Assembly (NCBI GenBank): GCA_963781785.1
Contig: CAWAHD010000005.1
Coordinates: forward strand, 1,488,001 to 1,552,000
DNA: 64,000 nt
Reading direction: 5' to 3'
DNA from: CAWAHD01 sp963781785
GTDB lineage: Bacteria > Planctomycetota > Planctomycetia > Isosphaerales > Isosphaeraceae
Shown here: one piece after another, positions 10,275-18,738 of the stretch
How positions within the stretch are numbered: position 1 is the stretch's first letter
Layout of the letters: each line of letters opens with the position of its first letter
Translations under genes and position numbers: made by a program
The notes under the pieces: model-generated
What the model saw: only the letters and a program-made list of their open reading frames with translations
Databases searched by the model: none
Told to the model about the DNA's origin: nothing

Positions 10275-10318
10275 AATCAATGCCGGCGAGCCCGCTCATA
10301 GCGGAGCAGCGTACGTCG

Positions 10319-10843
10319 TTAGCGGCTCGCGGAAGGCCGGCCGCTGTGCTTGAGCACTGTGCGAATCCACTGGAGATTTCGGGCGAGCTCTTCGGTGGCC
10401 AAGGGAAATCCGAGCGGCCTCTTGCGTAGTGATATGCCAGCGATGCCCGCGGAGAGTGCCCCGATCACAAGGCCGCATAGAGCGACCAAGAGCAGGGCAA
10501 TCCCTCGCGGGAGCGCAAGCTCCCAGACGAGCAGCTCGGCGATCCCGATCAAGAGGACCGGCAGGCTGGCGACAACGAGGACCATGCCGGCCAAGAGGAA
10601 GGGTCCGGCCGCCTTGACCGTCCCGACGTTCTGCCGCAGCTCGATCGTGGCCAACCGTGCCTGGAGCTCGGCGAGGCCGACCAGGTTTTCGCCGAAGCTG
10701 GCGACGTTGTACATCACGGCGCGCGGGCTCTCTTCACCCGGGGGTCCTGGTGCCGGCCGGCCGGGCTGCGCCTGCGGGCCGCTCACGGATGGACCAGCCC
10801 CGGCCGGGCCGCCTGCCGATTTCATCGTCGCTTGATCAACCAT
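10319..10843 (-). CDS. Holin-X/YqjE-like membrane protein
   Basis: 174 residues. About 45 Pro/Gly/Ala-rich residues precede an amphipathic segment (LVGLAELQARLATIELRQ), two adjacent transmembrane helices (FLLAGMVLVVASLPVLLIG and IALLLVALCGLVIGALSAG) and a basic C-terminus. This is the layout of the YqjE / putative phage-holin-X family, which is usually encoded next to YqjD/DUF883-type proteins, as here. Its start overlaps the end of the upstream gene by 22 bp, so three genes (11617 to 10319) form one operon. It is an inner-membrane protein of unknown function and is not evidence of a prophage. Confidence 0.75.
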   Translation of the reverse strand: MVDQATMKSAGGPAGAGPSVSGPQAQPGRPAPGPPGEESPRAVMYNVASFGENLVGLAELQARLATIELRQNVGTVKAAGPFLLAGMVLVVASLPVLLIGIAELLVWELALPRGIALLLVALCGLVIGALSAGIAGISLRKRPLGFPLATEELARNLQWIRTVLKHSGRPSASR

Positions 10844-11073
10844 CCGATCACGACTCCTGCCGCTAGGGCGGCTCCCAGCGCCAGCGCCGGCTGGCTGATC
10901 ACCAGACTCCTGACAATTTCGCCCGCGCCACCCAGCAGCTTGGTGGCTCCGTCTCCCGCCTCCGACAGGCGATCGCTCGCCTCGACACGGAATTCGCCAG
11001 CGCGCACGGCCGTCGCGGCTTGGGCGCCGTTCTTGCGGTCCGGATCGGTGCGGGTGCTCCAGAATGACATCAT
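10822..11073 (-). CDS. DUF883/YqjD-like small membrane-anchored protein
   Basis: 83 residues, start ATG at 11073 with AAGGAGG 6 nt upstream. A helical, charged N-terminal part (RVEASDRLSEAGDGATKLLGG) is followed by one C-terminal helix LALGAALAAGVVIGWLIKRR, the glycine-zipper-like anchor seen in DUF883/YqjD (ElaB family). Relatives associate with the inner membrane and with stationary-phase ribosomes in E. coli. Whether this one does is not known. It is the middle gene of a three-gene operon. Confidence 0.75.
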   Translation of the reverse strand: MMSFWSTRTDPDRKNGAQAATAVRAGEFRVEASDRLSEAGDGATKLLGGAGEIVRSLVISQPALALGAALAAGVVIGWLIKRR

Positions 11074-11077
11074 CAGG

Positions 11078-11617
11078 CTACCCTCCTTTCGTGATGGGTC
11101 GCGACGGATGGTCTCGCGGTGGGCGATCGGAGATGTTCAGGACCTCTCGCCCGATCACTTCGCTCTCCTCTGCAGATCCGTCGTGCGCAGTCGTTTTGGG
11201 ATGAAGAGGGTGGGCCGCCAGCCATTGCTCGAACAGATGCAAGGCATAGTTCTGCGCGGCCCGGACGACGACGGGCAACAGCAAACGGGTCACGGCGGAC
11301 AATGGCTTCGCCCCGGAGCCACCTGTCGGCGCGGGCCGCTCCGCTGCCGATGGGGCGGCAGCCGATCGGGCCGCCGTACTCCCGTCGGCGTGCGATTGCC
11401 GGCGGCTGGCGCGGCGCGGCACGACCAGGTAGCCGATCGCCGTCGCGACTCCCAGCGAAACCCAGGGATACTTACCGACCAGGCATCGCCAGTCCGTCAA
11501 CTGGTGGGCGCCGTGGACGGCTCCCTGTACATCCTGGTGCATCTCGTGGCGAATCAGCGCCATCCGCTCCTGGATTTCGCGGATCTCGGTCGCGTACGCC
11601 GGCTTCACCGTTGCCAT
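11078..11617 (-). CDS. YqjD/DUF3618-like membrane-associated protein
   Basis: 179 residues. The N-terminal helix (TEIREIQERMALIRHEMHQD) is followed by one hydrophobic segment (YPWVSLGVATAIGYLVVP), an Ala/Ser-rich linker, and a second weaker hydrophobic region (LSAVTRLLLPVVVRAAQNYAL). This order resembles YqjD/DUF3618-type proteins. It heads the operon with the two following membrane proteins, and the gap to the next start is only 4 bp. No enzymatic motif is visible. The start may be one of several; the ATG at 11617 is used because it gives the complete helix. Confidence 0.6.
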   Translation of the reverse strand: MATVKPAYATEIREIQERMALIRHEMHQDVQGAVHGAHQLTDWRCLVGKYPWVSLGVATAIGYLVVPRRASRRQSHADGSTAARSAAAPSAAERPAPTGGSGAKPLSAVTRLLLPVVVRAAQNYALHLFEQWLAAHPLHPKTTAHDGSAEESEVIGREVLNISDRPPRDHPSRPITKGG

Positions 11618-11760
11618 GAGTCCGTTAACCTTCGTGAAGGCAGAAACCGTCGGCGAATGGCATTGCTGGGCGAACCGGCCCCATTTCGCCGAGGTATCCT
11701 CTATCCCAGTTCATGTTGCAATTATCGTACCCGACCGCTTCCAAGCGGGAAGTGTGCGCA

Positions 11761-11977
11761 GGCTGCATCGCAACAATCGCGATAGGGTGCGACTTTCGAG
11801 GCTATCATGAACCTGCTCGCCGATCCAGCCTCGACCCGGATCAGCCGGGAGGCCGGCTCATTTCCGGCCGGAATCGGCACGGCTGTTGCACTGTGGAACC
11901 GGTGATTGGCGGCACGTGGATCAATCTCATGTAGAGGTTACGGCCGCCAAGCATTTGCTGATTCGAGGCACACAATC
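11761..11977 (+). promoter_or_regulatory. Conserved leader A upstream of lipoprotein gene
   Basis: About 217 nt directly upstream of the lipoprotein ATG at 11978 can be aligned by eye with 13421-13642 upstream of the paralogous lipoprotein. Shared blocks are GCTATCATGA, TTTCCGGCCG-A-ATCGGCACG, GATTGGCGGCAC and the run GGCCGCCAA-CATTTGCT-ATTCGAGGCA just before the ATG. No reading frame is preserved between the copies, so the conservation looks non-coding: a shared promoter with a 5' untranslated region, or a recent duplication. Confidence 0.65.
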
Positions 11978-12181
11978 ATGCGCAGAATGTTTAACACGCT
12001 AATGGCCGGATTGATCTTGGGCGGTTTGAGCATCGGGATGACCGGCTGCAGCGAGGAAAGCGGCGTCAAGCAGGAAACGAAGATCACCAAGCCGGACGGC
12101 AGCCAGACGACGGAGACGCGCCAGATCAAGGTTGACAAGAGCGGCGAGAGCCCGCCCGCGGCTCCTTCGGAGAAGAAATGA
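11978..12181 (+). CDS. Small lipoprotein (paralogue 1)
   Basis: 67 residues. The N-terminus MRRMFNTLMAGLILGG is followed by the lipobox-like MTGC at about residues 21-24, so the mature lipoprotein would begin at Cys24. The mature part is short, charged and repeats polar stretches (KQETKITKPDGSQTTETRQ). A close paralogue of the same length lies at 13643-13846 with the same order: signal, GC lipobox, KITxPDG, PPKGG-like tail. Function unknown; probably a periplasmic or surface-anchored stress protein. The conserved leader upstream suggests shared regulation with its paralogue. Confidence 0.75.
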   Translation: MRRMFNTLMAGLILGGLSIGMTGCSEESGVKQETKITKPDGSQTTETRQIKVDKSGESPPAAPSEKK

Positions 12182-12276
12182 GGCGACGCGAGGGCCGGCC
12201 GGCCGGTCGTCGCAGCACGATCGCACCGGGTGCACGTCACGCGTCAGATACCCAGAACACGGGAGGGATGGACACG

Positions 12277-12729
12277 ATGGTGAACACGCAGATTCTCCAG
12301 GGACAATGGAACCAGGTCCGCGGTCAGCTCAAGAAGAAGTGGGGACAGTTGACCGAAGATGACCTGAAGTTTTCGAGCGGTAACGTCGACCAGCTCATCG
12401 GGCGGATTCAGCAGAAGACCGGCGAGGCCCGCGATGCGATCGAGGGATTTCTGGACGAGCTGACTTCAGATGGCGCATCGGCCATCTCGCAGGCGGCGGG
12501 AACAGCCGGCGAGTATGCGCGGCATGCCGCTGAGCAAGCCCGAGAAGGCTACCACCGTGTCGCGGAGCAGGCTCGTGACAGGTACAATCGAATCTCCGAC
12601 CAGTTCGGCGAACAATACGAGATGTCGCGGGACTTGATCCGTGATCACCCGGCGCAATCGGTCGCGACGGCGTTCGGGCTGGGCATTGTTCTCGGCATCG
12701 TCGTGGGCGTGGCGATCCGGTCGCGCTGA
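12277..12729 (+). CDS. CsbD-family protein with C-terminal membrane anchor
   Basis: 150 residues from the ATG at 12277, chosen over the ATG at 12268 because GGGAGGG lies at a usual distance. Residues 1-60 are a CsbD domain (LQGQWNQVRGQLKKKWGQLTEDDLKFSSGNVDQL, split here across two helices). The middle (about 65-120) is a heptad-like helix rich in Ala, Glu, Arg and Tyr. The end (HPAQSVATAFGLGIVLGIVVGVAIRSR) is a glycine-rich anchor as in DUF883 proteins. It is therefore a CsbD-DUF883-like composite, related in parts to both 8770-8979 and 10822-11073. Confidence 0.85.
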   Translation: MVNTQILQGQWNQVRGQLKKKWGQLTEDDLKFSSGNVDQLIGRIQQKTGEARDAIEGFLDELTSDGASAISQAAGTAGEYARHAAEQAREGYHRVAEQARDRYNRISDQFGEQYEMSRDLIRDHPAQSVATAFGLGIVLGIVVGVAIRSR

Positions 12730-12760
12730 GCCCGTACGCCCAATAACCGTCTCGTCTGGT

Positions 12761-12793
12761 GCGAACCCCCGATTCCGATCGGGGGTTTGCGCC
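12761..12793 (+). terminator. Hairpin after the CsbD-DUF883 gene, possible terminator
   Basis: GCGAACCCCCGAT and ATCGGGGGTTTGCGC form a near-perfect inverted repeat around a 4-nt loop, 30 bp after the stop at 12729. There is only a weak T tract (ATTTCGTCGTT) after it, so termination is plausible but not certain. Confidence 0.6.
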
Positions 12794-12875
12794 ATTTCGT
12801 CGTTCCGGGAGCAGCCGGAAAAGGCTATCGTGTTTTCAGTGATCTTGATCGCACTTTTATTGAGGAGAGAATCTG

Positions 12876-13332
12876 ATGTGGAGACGACGCGAGCTTCTGG
12901 GTGCCATCGCCGGTGGCACCGCGGCCATCGGCCTTGTCGGAGAATTGGCCCGGGCCCAGACCCAAACGCCCGGCGGCACGAAACACGAACACGGCCCGAT
13001 CATGAAGGCGTGTTGCGACGCATGCGACGAATGCGCCAAGGCCTGCAATCGCGCTTTTCACCACTGCCTGGCGCAGGCCGCACTTGGCAAGACGATCCAT
13101 GCCAAGATGGCGCAAATGGTGGCTGACTGCGCGGCCTTCTGCACCTTGTCGGCAGAGATGATCTCCCGGGAGAGCAGCTTGATGGCCCTGTCGTGCCGGG
13201 CCTGCGCCGACGCCTGCCAGCGCTGCGCAGGAATGCGCGGCGGCCGCTGCAGATGCCGAAATGAAGACTTGTATCGAGAGTTGCGAGCGTTGTGAGGAAT
13301 CCTGCCGCAACATGCTCAAGGCCGTGGGCTGA
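12876..13332 (+). CDS. Csp1-like four-helix-bundle copper storage protein, Tat-exported, one frameshift
   Basis: The ATG at 12876 follows GAGGAGAG. The N-terminus MWRRRELLGAIAGG carries a twin-arginine signal (RRRELL), cleaved near ARAQ. The mature part is Cys-rich: KACCDACDECAKACNRAFHHC, CAAFC, SCRACADACQRC, then after one extra base near 13234 ECAAAADAEMKTC and ESCERCEESCRN. This spacing is the DUF326/Csp1 pattern, where Cys side chains line the core of a four-helix bundle and bind many Cu(I) ions. About 150 residues in total. Tat export fits Csp1 rather than cytosolic Csp3. It sits between the two paralogous lipoproteins; no copper regulator or transporter is adjacent. Confidence 0.85.
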
Positions 13333-13420
13333 CGGCTCGACCAAGGGAGCGGGCCAGGATTTTTTTCTCCGGGCGCGATGGTCGTGACAAACCGGTTCCC
13401 GGCGGGGACCCTCCTGCGCA

Positions 13421-13642
13421 TGCTGCACGGCGATTGTCTTGCGAGGGTGAGACGTTCAGAGCTATCATGACGGTGTGCGACGATCCAGACCTTCCACGAA
13501 CGTCGAAATGCATGGAGGGTCGGGTCCTTTCCGGCCGAGATCGGCACGCCGGTGCGATGGCAGTTCCAGCGATTGGCGGCACCCGGGCAGTCTCGTGCGA
13601 GATTGCTGGCCGCCAACATTTGCTCATTCGAGGCAAGCAGAC
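13421..13642 (+). promoter_or_regulatory. Conserved leader B upstream of second lipoprotein gene
   Basis: Counterpart of 11761-11977, aligned by eye with the same ordered blocks and ending directly at the ATG of the paralogous lipoprotein. It begins within about 100 bp of the end of the copper-protein gene. An ATG inside it opens a frame that merely runs into the lipoprotein gene and has no equivalent in copy A. Confidence 0.65.
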
Positions 13643-13846
13643 ATGCGCAAGATGATTAACTTGTTGATTTTCGGAGCGATTCTGGGCGGTTCGAGCGCCC
13701 TGGTGACCGGCTGCGGCGACCAGAGCGGCACCAGCAAGGAGGTACCGAAAATCACCAATCCGGACGGCACGCCCATCAAGTTGCAGCGCGAGATGGAGGT
13801 CCCCAAGGGCGGCAAGAATGTGCCGGCGGGTCCTTCAAGGAGATAA
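13643..13846 (+). CDS. Small lipoprotein (paralogue 2)
   Basis: 67 residues, the same length as the protein at 11978-12181. The signal MRKMINLLIFGAILGGSS is followed by VTGC, with Cys at residue 24. The short mature part has KITNPDGTPIKLQRE and a Lys/Gly/Pro tail. Both copies keep a 'K-I-T-x-P-D-G' core. Gene and leader were evidently duplicated together, with the CsbD and copper genes between them. Function unknown. Confidence 0.75.
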   Translation: MRKMINLLIFGAILGGSSALVTGCGDQSGTSKEVPKITNPDGTPIKLQREMEVPKGGKNVPAGPSRR

Positions 13847-13928
13847 GCTGACCAGTGCCGCGCCCGGAGGACGTGAATTTGCGCGGCGCCTCGCCCATTC
13901 CGCATCAGGTCCAGACACCTGGCGCAAG

Positions 13929-13987
13929 GACGAAGGATGAGTCGAACCAGATCGGTCGATTTCGGCCTTCATCCTTCATCCTTTCGA
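13929..13987. repeat. Intergenic hairpin built from GGATGAA-type repeats
   Basis: GACGAAGGATGA at the left pairs with TTCATCCTTCATCCTTTCG at the right around a spacer of about 25 nt. The same heptad family (AAGGATGA / TCATCCTT) recurs at 18631-18712. It lies between convergent genes, so it could also serve as a bidirectional terminator. Confidence 0.6.
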
Positions 13988-13999
13988 CGCGTTTCACGG

Positions 14000-15508
14000 T
14001 CAGCGCGACTCATCGTGGTGTGCCTTGGCCTTGATGGGCTCCTTGACATGGCTCTGGCGGTGTGCGGCCGCCCATTTCAATAGTTTGAGCTGTGCGCCCC
14101 TGGGATGGGAGGCGGCGGTTTTTGTCAGTTGGACGGGCGGCGTGGTCGCGGTCGGGGGATCGAGGACCGTGATGTTCGCGGCCGGCGCGCCCGTGACGGG
14201 CGCTGGGGTCACCGGTGGGGTGATGGGGGTCACGGTAACGGCGGGCGGCGGTGCGGAGACGCTGAGGATCTCGGCCCAGCCGCTGAGACTCCCGATCGTC
14301 GCGAAGACAGGGAGTGGAACATGGCCGCTCGAGCCGCCCGGGGCGGTCGGACCGACGATGGTCACGTCGTTCGTGAGCGACCCTCCACCCTGGTCGGGCT
14401 GCTGGGCGACGACCGTATTGGGAGGCGGGATCGGCGCCTGCGTCTGCGAGCCGAAGTTCACGAGAAGCCCGTAGCCGCCAATCGGTCCGGGGCCGCCGGC
14501 GGCCATGACCTTGATGTAGTAGCCCTGACTCGCTGTCACGGTAACGTTCGACACGCTCACCGTCGCGCCCATCGAGTTCTGCGCGGCAGCCGTTCCGACC
14601 AGGCTGAGCGCCGAGCTGTAAACCTGAACCTCCGGGGACAGCGAGCTCAAGTTGCTCGATTGCACCGTCACCGACATTTTTCCCGACGTGGTGGCGGGAA
14701 CGTTGACGTAGAACCACTCGGAATCGCCGGCCGTCGTGATGTCGAGCCCCCCGATGGCGATCTGCGCACTACTGTTGATCAGGGAGTTGATGTTCGTCGC
14801 CGTGAAGTAAGTGTTATCGCGCTTGCCGGCATTGTTGTACACGTCGAACTGCCGCGCTCCGTAGATCGATTGGATGCCCGAAATGTCGTCGCTCGCCAGC
14901 GATTGATTGAGGCCGGTGTAGGTGCCGTACATCACCGCACTGGAGACCGTCGAATCGCCGAGACCCAGGGCATGGCCGAATTCGTGGGCCACCACCGTCA
15001 TGAGGTCGTAGTTGGAGTTGATTTGCCAGTTGACGTTGGAATTGAGAATGATGTCGCCGGCGTCGGTCCCGCCGTTGGCCGGCGGCGGCAGCAGTGTCTC
15101 CGCCAGTACGCCGGAAGCAAGCGGCATCGCTCCGATCCGGATATCGCCGAACCGCGGGTCATCCTGCTGGTCGCCTGAGGTGCCCACGGGTTCTCCGCCA
15201 TCGGAGACGAGCGCAAGGTTGATGTTCGAACTGTTCTCCCACAGCGACGCGGCTTCTTCGATCTGCTGTTTCCAGGCCGCCGTCGGATTGTTCTTGTTCA
15301 AGGTCTGGAACAAAACGCTCGGCACGCCCCCGATGCTGGTACCGTCCGGCATGAAGCTAAAAGTGATCCGGCTGTCGAAAGTCCACTGGTCACCGAGCTT
15401 CGAATAAAGGAGCAGCCGGCTCTCCAGAGCTTCGGCCGCGGGACACGCTCTCTTCTTGCGCTGGCTCGGAAAGGCGGTTCGATCCGGCTTCCGGCGTGGT
15501 TTCGGCAT
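14000..15508 (-). CDS. Secreted matrixin-like zinc metalloprotease
   Basis: 502 residues. The basic N-terminus with AAEALESRLLL matches the planctomycete LEPR-XLL type export signal. A matrixin (M10) catalytic domain follows: VAHEFGHALGLGDS (HExxHxxGxxD, residues about 169-181) with a downstream Met in AVMYGTY as the Met-turn. Next comes a pre-peptidase-C-like beta domain (about 230-350: DSEWFYVNVPATTSGKMSV, GYYIKVMA). The last 150 residues are Pro/Thr/Val-rich and probably disordered, ending in a Lys/His-rich tail. The enzyme is likely cell-surface or extracellular. There is no inhibitor gene nearby. The gene stands alone and is followed by a repeat hairpin. Confidence 0.85.
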   Translation of the reverse strand: MPKPRRKPDRTAFPSQRKKRACPAAEALESRLLLYSKLGDQWTFDSRITFSFMPDGTSIGGVPSVLFQTLNKNNPTAAWKQQIEEAASLWENSSNINLALVSDGGEPVGTSGDQQDDPRFGDIRIGAMPLASGVLAETLLPPPANGGTDAGDIILNSNVNWQINSNYDLMTVVAHEFGHALGLGDSTVSSAVMYGTYTGLNQSLASDDISGIQSIYGARQFDVYNNAGKRDNTYFTATNINSLINSSAQIAIGGLDITTAGDSEWFYVNVPATTSGKMSVTVQSSNLSSLSPEVQVYSSALSLVGTAAAQNSMGATVSVSNVTVTASQGYYIKVMAAGGPGPIGGYGLLVNFGSQTQAPIPPPNTVVAQQPDQGGGSLTNDVTIVGPTAPGGSSGHVPLPVFATIGSLSGWAEILSVSAPPPAVTVTPITPPVTPAPVTGAPAANITVLDPPTATTPPVQLTKTAASHPRGAQLKLLKWAAAHRQSHVKEPIKAKAHHDESR

Positions 15509-15830
15509 GGTGGTTCTCCGTGGGTCAAGACTCGAAACTCACCCGCGCGGCGTGCATTCTTAAGCTGAGCTCCGCGGGACGAGTGTCGAGGATAGTCCGT
15601 CCCAGAACGTTTTCAAGCGCGAATTCACAACTGATGAATTCGGGTTGTTTTCTCGCTACGAAACGTTGATTCGAAACATCAAAACGACGGTCCGTCAGAC
15701 AACCGCCAATTCGTGTTCTACACTGCGCCTTTTTGTCATATCTGGCGGAATTAGATGCAAACATGCAATCATGTAGTGGCTTGGACATGAACTGCCAGGT
15801 GGACCTGAGGCTCGACAAGGCGCTCGACCG
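15509..15830. other. Intergenic region, no gene seen
   Basis: Between the protease start and the hybrid kinase end (both minus strand). Short open frames here have no recognisable features. It should contain the protease promoter. No clear motif or hairpin was found. Confidence 0.4.
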
Positions 15831-18607
15831 TCAGGGGTGGTCGAGCAGGAGCCGGAGTTCTTCGAGGTCGACGGGCTTGACGAGGTGGGCGTTGAATCCG
15901 GCATCTTGGGAGCGAAGCCGATCTTCTTCCTGGCCGTAGCCTGTGAGAGCCACGAGGATGATGTGATCGAGCGCGGGATCCTTGCGGCAGAGCCTCGCCA
16001 CCTCGTAGCCGTCGACCAGTGGCAGGCCGATGTCCAGGAAGACCACGTCGGGGTGAAGCTCGCGCAGGAGTTCGAGCGCGGTCACTCCGTCATGCGCTGT
16101 GTGGACCTCGTGCCCCAGGGCCTGGAGCAGGACTTTGAGGCTGGCTGCGTTCTTGAGATTATCGTCGACCACCAGGATCCGCTGCCGGGGCAGCTTGACG
16201 CCGGGTTGAACGGCTGCCCGGGCTCGGTCCGCGACCAGGAGAGCAGGCCGGGCCGACCGCGGAATCCGGATCGAGAATTCACTCCCCTGGCCGGGCCCCT
16301 TGCTCTGTACGCTCACGCTGCCGTCGTGCATCTCGACTAGCGAGCGGACAACGGTCAGGCCAATTCCCAGGCCGCCGCGGGACCGTGACAAGGATTGGTC
16401 CGCTTGCACGAACAGGTCGAACAACTTCGGCTGCAGCTCGGGCGAGATTCCAATCCCATTATCTTGGACTCGGATGATCACGTCGTTTCCCGCCTCCTCG
16501 ATGAACAGGCTGATCGCTCCACCCGGCGGCGTGTACTTGGCGGCGTTGTTGAGCAAGTTGGAGAGGACCTGGGCGATGCGGGCCGGATCAACGTCCAGCA
16601 CGATTGAAGAGGATGGGAGCTGGACGCTCAGGTGATGGCGGTAGTCGGCGAGGAGGGGCCGGCTGGCCTCCACGGCCAGGCCGACGACGTCGGCCAGCTC
16701 GATCTGCTGCCGCTTGAGCTCGACCTTGCCCCGGGTGATCCGCGACACGTCGAGCAGGTCGTCGACCATGCGGGTCATTTGCTTGATCTGGTCGGCGATC
16801 ACGCTGATGGACCACTGAAAGCTGGGCCCTTCGGGACCCTCGACCCGCATGATCTGCACGGCGTTGGAGATCGGCGCCAGCGGGTTTCGCAGCTCGTGCG
16901 CCAGCATGGCGAGGAACTCGTCTTTGCGGTGGTCCGCATCCCGCAGTGCTTGCTCCATGCGCTTACGGTCGTCGATGTCGGACACCACGACTCCGGTACC
17001 CAGCAAGGTGCCGTCGGGCGTGCTAACCGGGTAGAAGTTGCACAACCAGGAGCGCTCTTGGCCGGGGAACCGCAGCGTCTCGCCCGTGATCTCCTGGTTG
17101 ACGACGCTCCGCCCGGTTTCCTTCACCTTCTGGAATGCCTGGGAGATTCGATCGGCCAGCGCGGGAATGACTTCGTCCAGGGTGCGTCCCAGATGGTCCT
17201 CGACCGAGAGACCGTTCAACTCGGCGAGAGCGGGGTTGATCCGCAGGTAGCGAAAGTCCTGGTCGAAGAATCCGAAACCAACCGGCGCATTATCGAGCAG
17301 GCTGTTGAGCAAGGCGCGTTCAGCCCCGAGCTCGGCGACCAGCCGTAATCGCTCCTCGACCGCTTTCTTGTAATCGGTGATGTCGCGGACGATTCCCGTG
17401 AAGATACGGCGGTCGCCCAGGCGGGTCTCGCCGACCGACAGCTCCATGGGGAAGGCGGCGCCCCCCTTCCGCTGGCCCTCAAGCTCGCGCACCGTCCCGA
17501 TGATTCTCTTCTCGCCGGTGCTCAGGTAATGCTCGATGTACTGATCATGAGCGGACCGATCGGCGTCCGTCATCAGCATGGCGACGTTGTGGCCCACCAC
17601 TTCTTCGTTCGAGTAGCCGAAGATCCGCTCGGCGGCCAGGTTCATCGACTCCACGATGCCGCTCTCATCGATCGTGATGATCCCGTCGACGGCGGTGTCG
17701 ACGATCGCCTTCAAGCGGACCGCGGATTCGCGAACGGCTTCCTCGGCCTCTTTCCGCGCGGTCATGTCCCGCGCGATCTTGGTGAATCCACGGAGCCGGC
17801 CGTCGTCGTCGAGGATCGGAGTCAGTGCGCCGGATGCGAAGAACCGGCTGCCGTCCTTGCGGATGTGCCAGCGCTCGTCGGTCGATCGGCCCCGCGCAGG
17901 GCGGCGGCAATCTCCTGTGCTGGAATCGAGGCGGCTTGATCTTCCGCGGTGAACAGGATCGCGAACGGGCGACCCAGAATCTCCGGCTCGGAGTATCCGA
18001 AGAGCTGCTGGGCGCCCGTGTTCCACTTGGCGATCGTTCCCGCCGGATCGACCGTGAAGATGGCGAAGTCGCGCACGCTTTCGACCATCAGCGACCACGA
18101 TTCCTCCGCCTCGCGCAGCGCCTGCTCGACCCGCTTGCGCTGCGCAATCTCGTACTCCAGCTCGCGGCGGCGGGCCTCCTGCTCGCGGGCCAGGATCCGC
18201 GATCGAACCAGCTCTCCCTCGGTGCGAACCCGATCGAGCACGCCGGCCACGACCGGCTCCAGGTGGTCGAGGAAATGCGGCGTCTTGGGCACGAAATCGC
18301 GGACGCCGGCCCGCAGAGCCTCGACGACCAGGCTGTCGTCCTCCACTCCCGAAACCAGGATCGCGGGCACGTCGTGACCGGCGTCCTTGACCTGGCGGTA
18401 GAACTCCAGCCCGCTCATGCTCGCACCGAGCTGCTGGTCGAGCACGATGAGCTCGACCTGGCCGGCGGCGAGGTGCTCCAGACCCTCGCCGGCCGTCGTC
18501 GCCCGGATCACCGTGTATCCCGCCCGCTCCAGCCGTAGCGCTTCCAGCCGCGCCACACCCGGTTCATCCTCGATGATCAGAATGATCGCGCTGGCCCGTG
18601 ACCCCAT
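15831..18607 (-). CDS. Hybrid sensor kinase: REC-PAS-PAS-PAS-HisKA-HATPase-REC, one frameshift
   Basis: About 925 residues. Order: receiver domain (about 8-125, IILIIEDEPG, phospho-Asp in IVLDQQLG), coiled coil, three PAS domains (WNTGAQQLFGYSEPEILG; NLAAERIFGYSNEEVVG; PALAELNGLSVEDHLG), HisKA with the phospho-accepting His in LAHELRNPLAPI, HATPase (NNAAKYTPPGG; DNGIGI; GGLGIGLT), and a C-terminal receiver (RILVVDDN, VFLDIGLP, LTGYG). The frame changes near 17895 in a GGGG run; one missing base restores ALREGRSTDERWHI. No transmembrane helix, so it is a cytosolic sensor. The ATG at 18607 is assumed; TTG 18631 is possible. The regulator at 22292 is a candidate partner. Confidence 0.85.
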
Positions 18608-18630
18608 TCCTTCACACCCCACCGAACTCA

Positions 18631-18712
18631 AGGATGAAGGATCAAGGATGAAGGATGAACTGATGAGTGAACCCGGAGCGGTCCCATTTCGCTGTCATCC
18701 GTCATCCTTCCT
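18631..18712. repeat. AAGGATGA-type short repeats between kinase genes
   Basis: The left part has AAGGATGAAGGATCAAGG followed by another ATGAAGGATGAA. The right part has the inverted form GTCATCCGTCATCCTTCC, so a long imperfect hairpin is possible. It is the same family as at 13929-13987, which points to a dispersed intergenic repeat in this genome. Confidence 0.65.
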
Positions 18713-18738
18713 CGTCCCACTCCCTCCGGATAGATAGG

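Noticed and set aside
10319..11617. Prophage lysis genes (holin-like)
   Set aside because: The proteins fit YqjE/YqjD-type stress membrane proteins, and no phage structural, integrase or endolysin gene is nearby.
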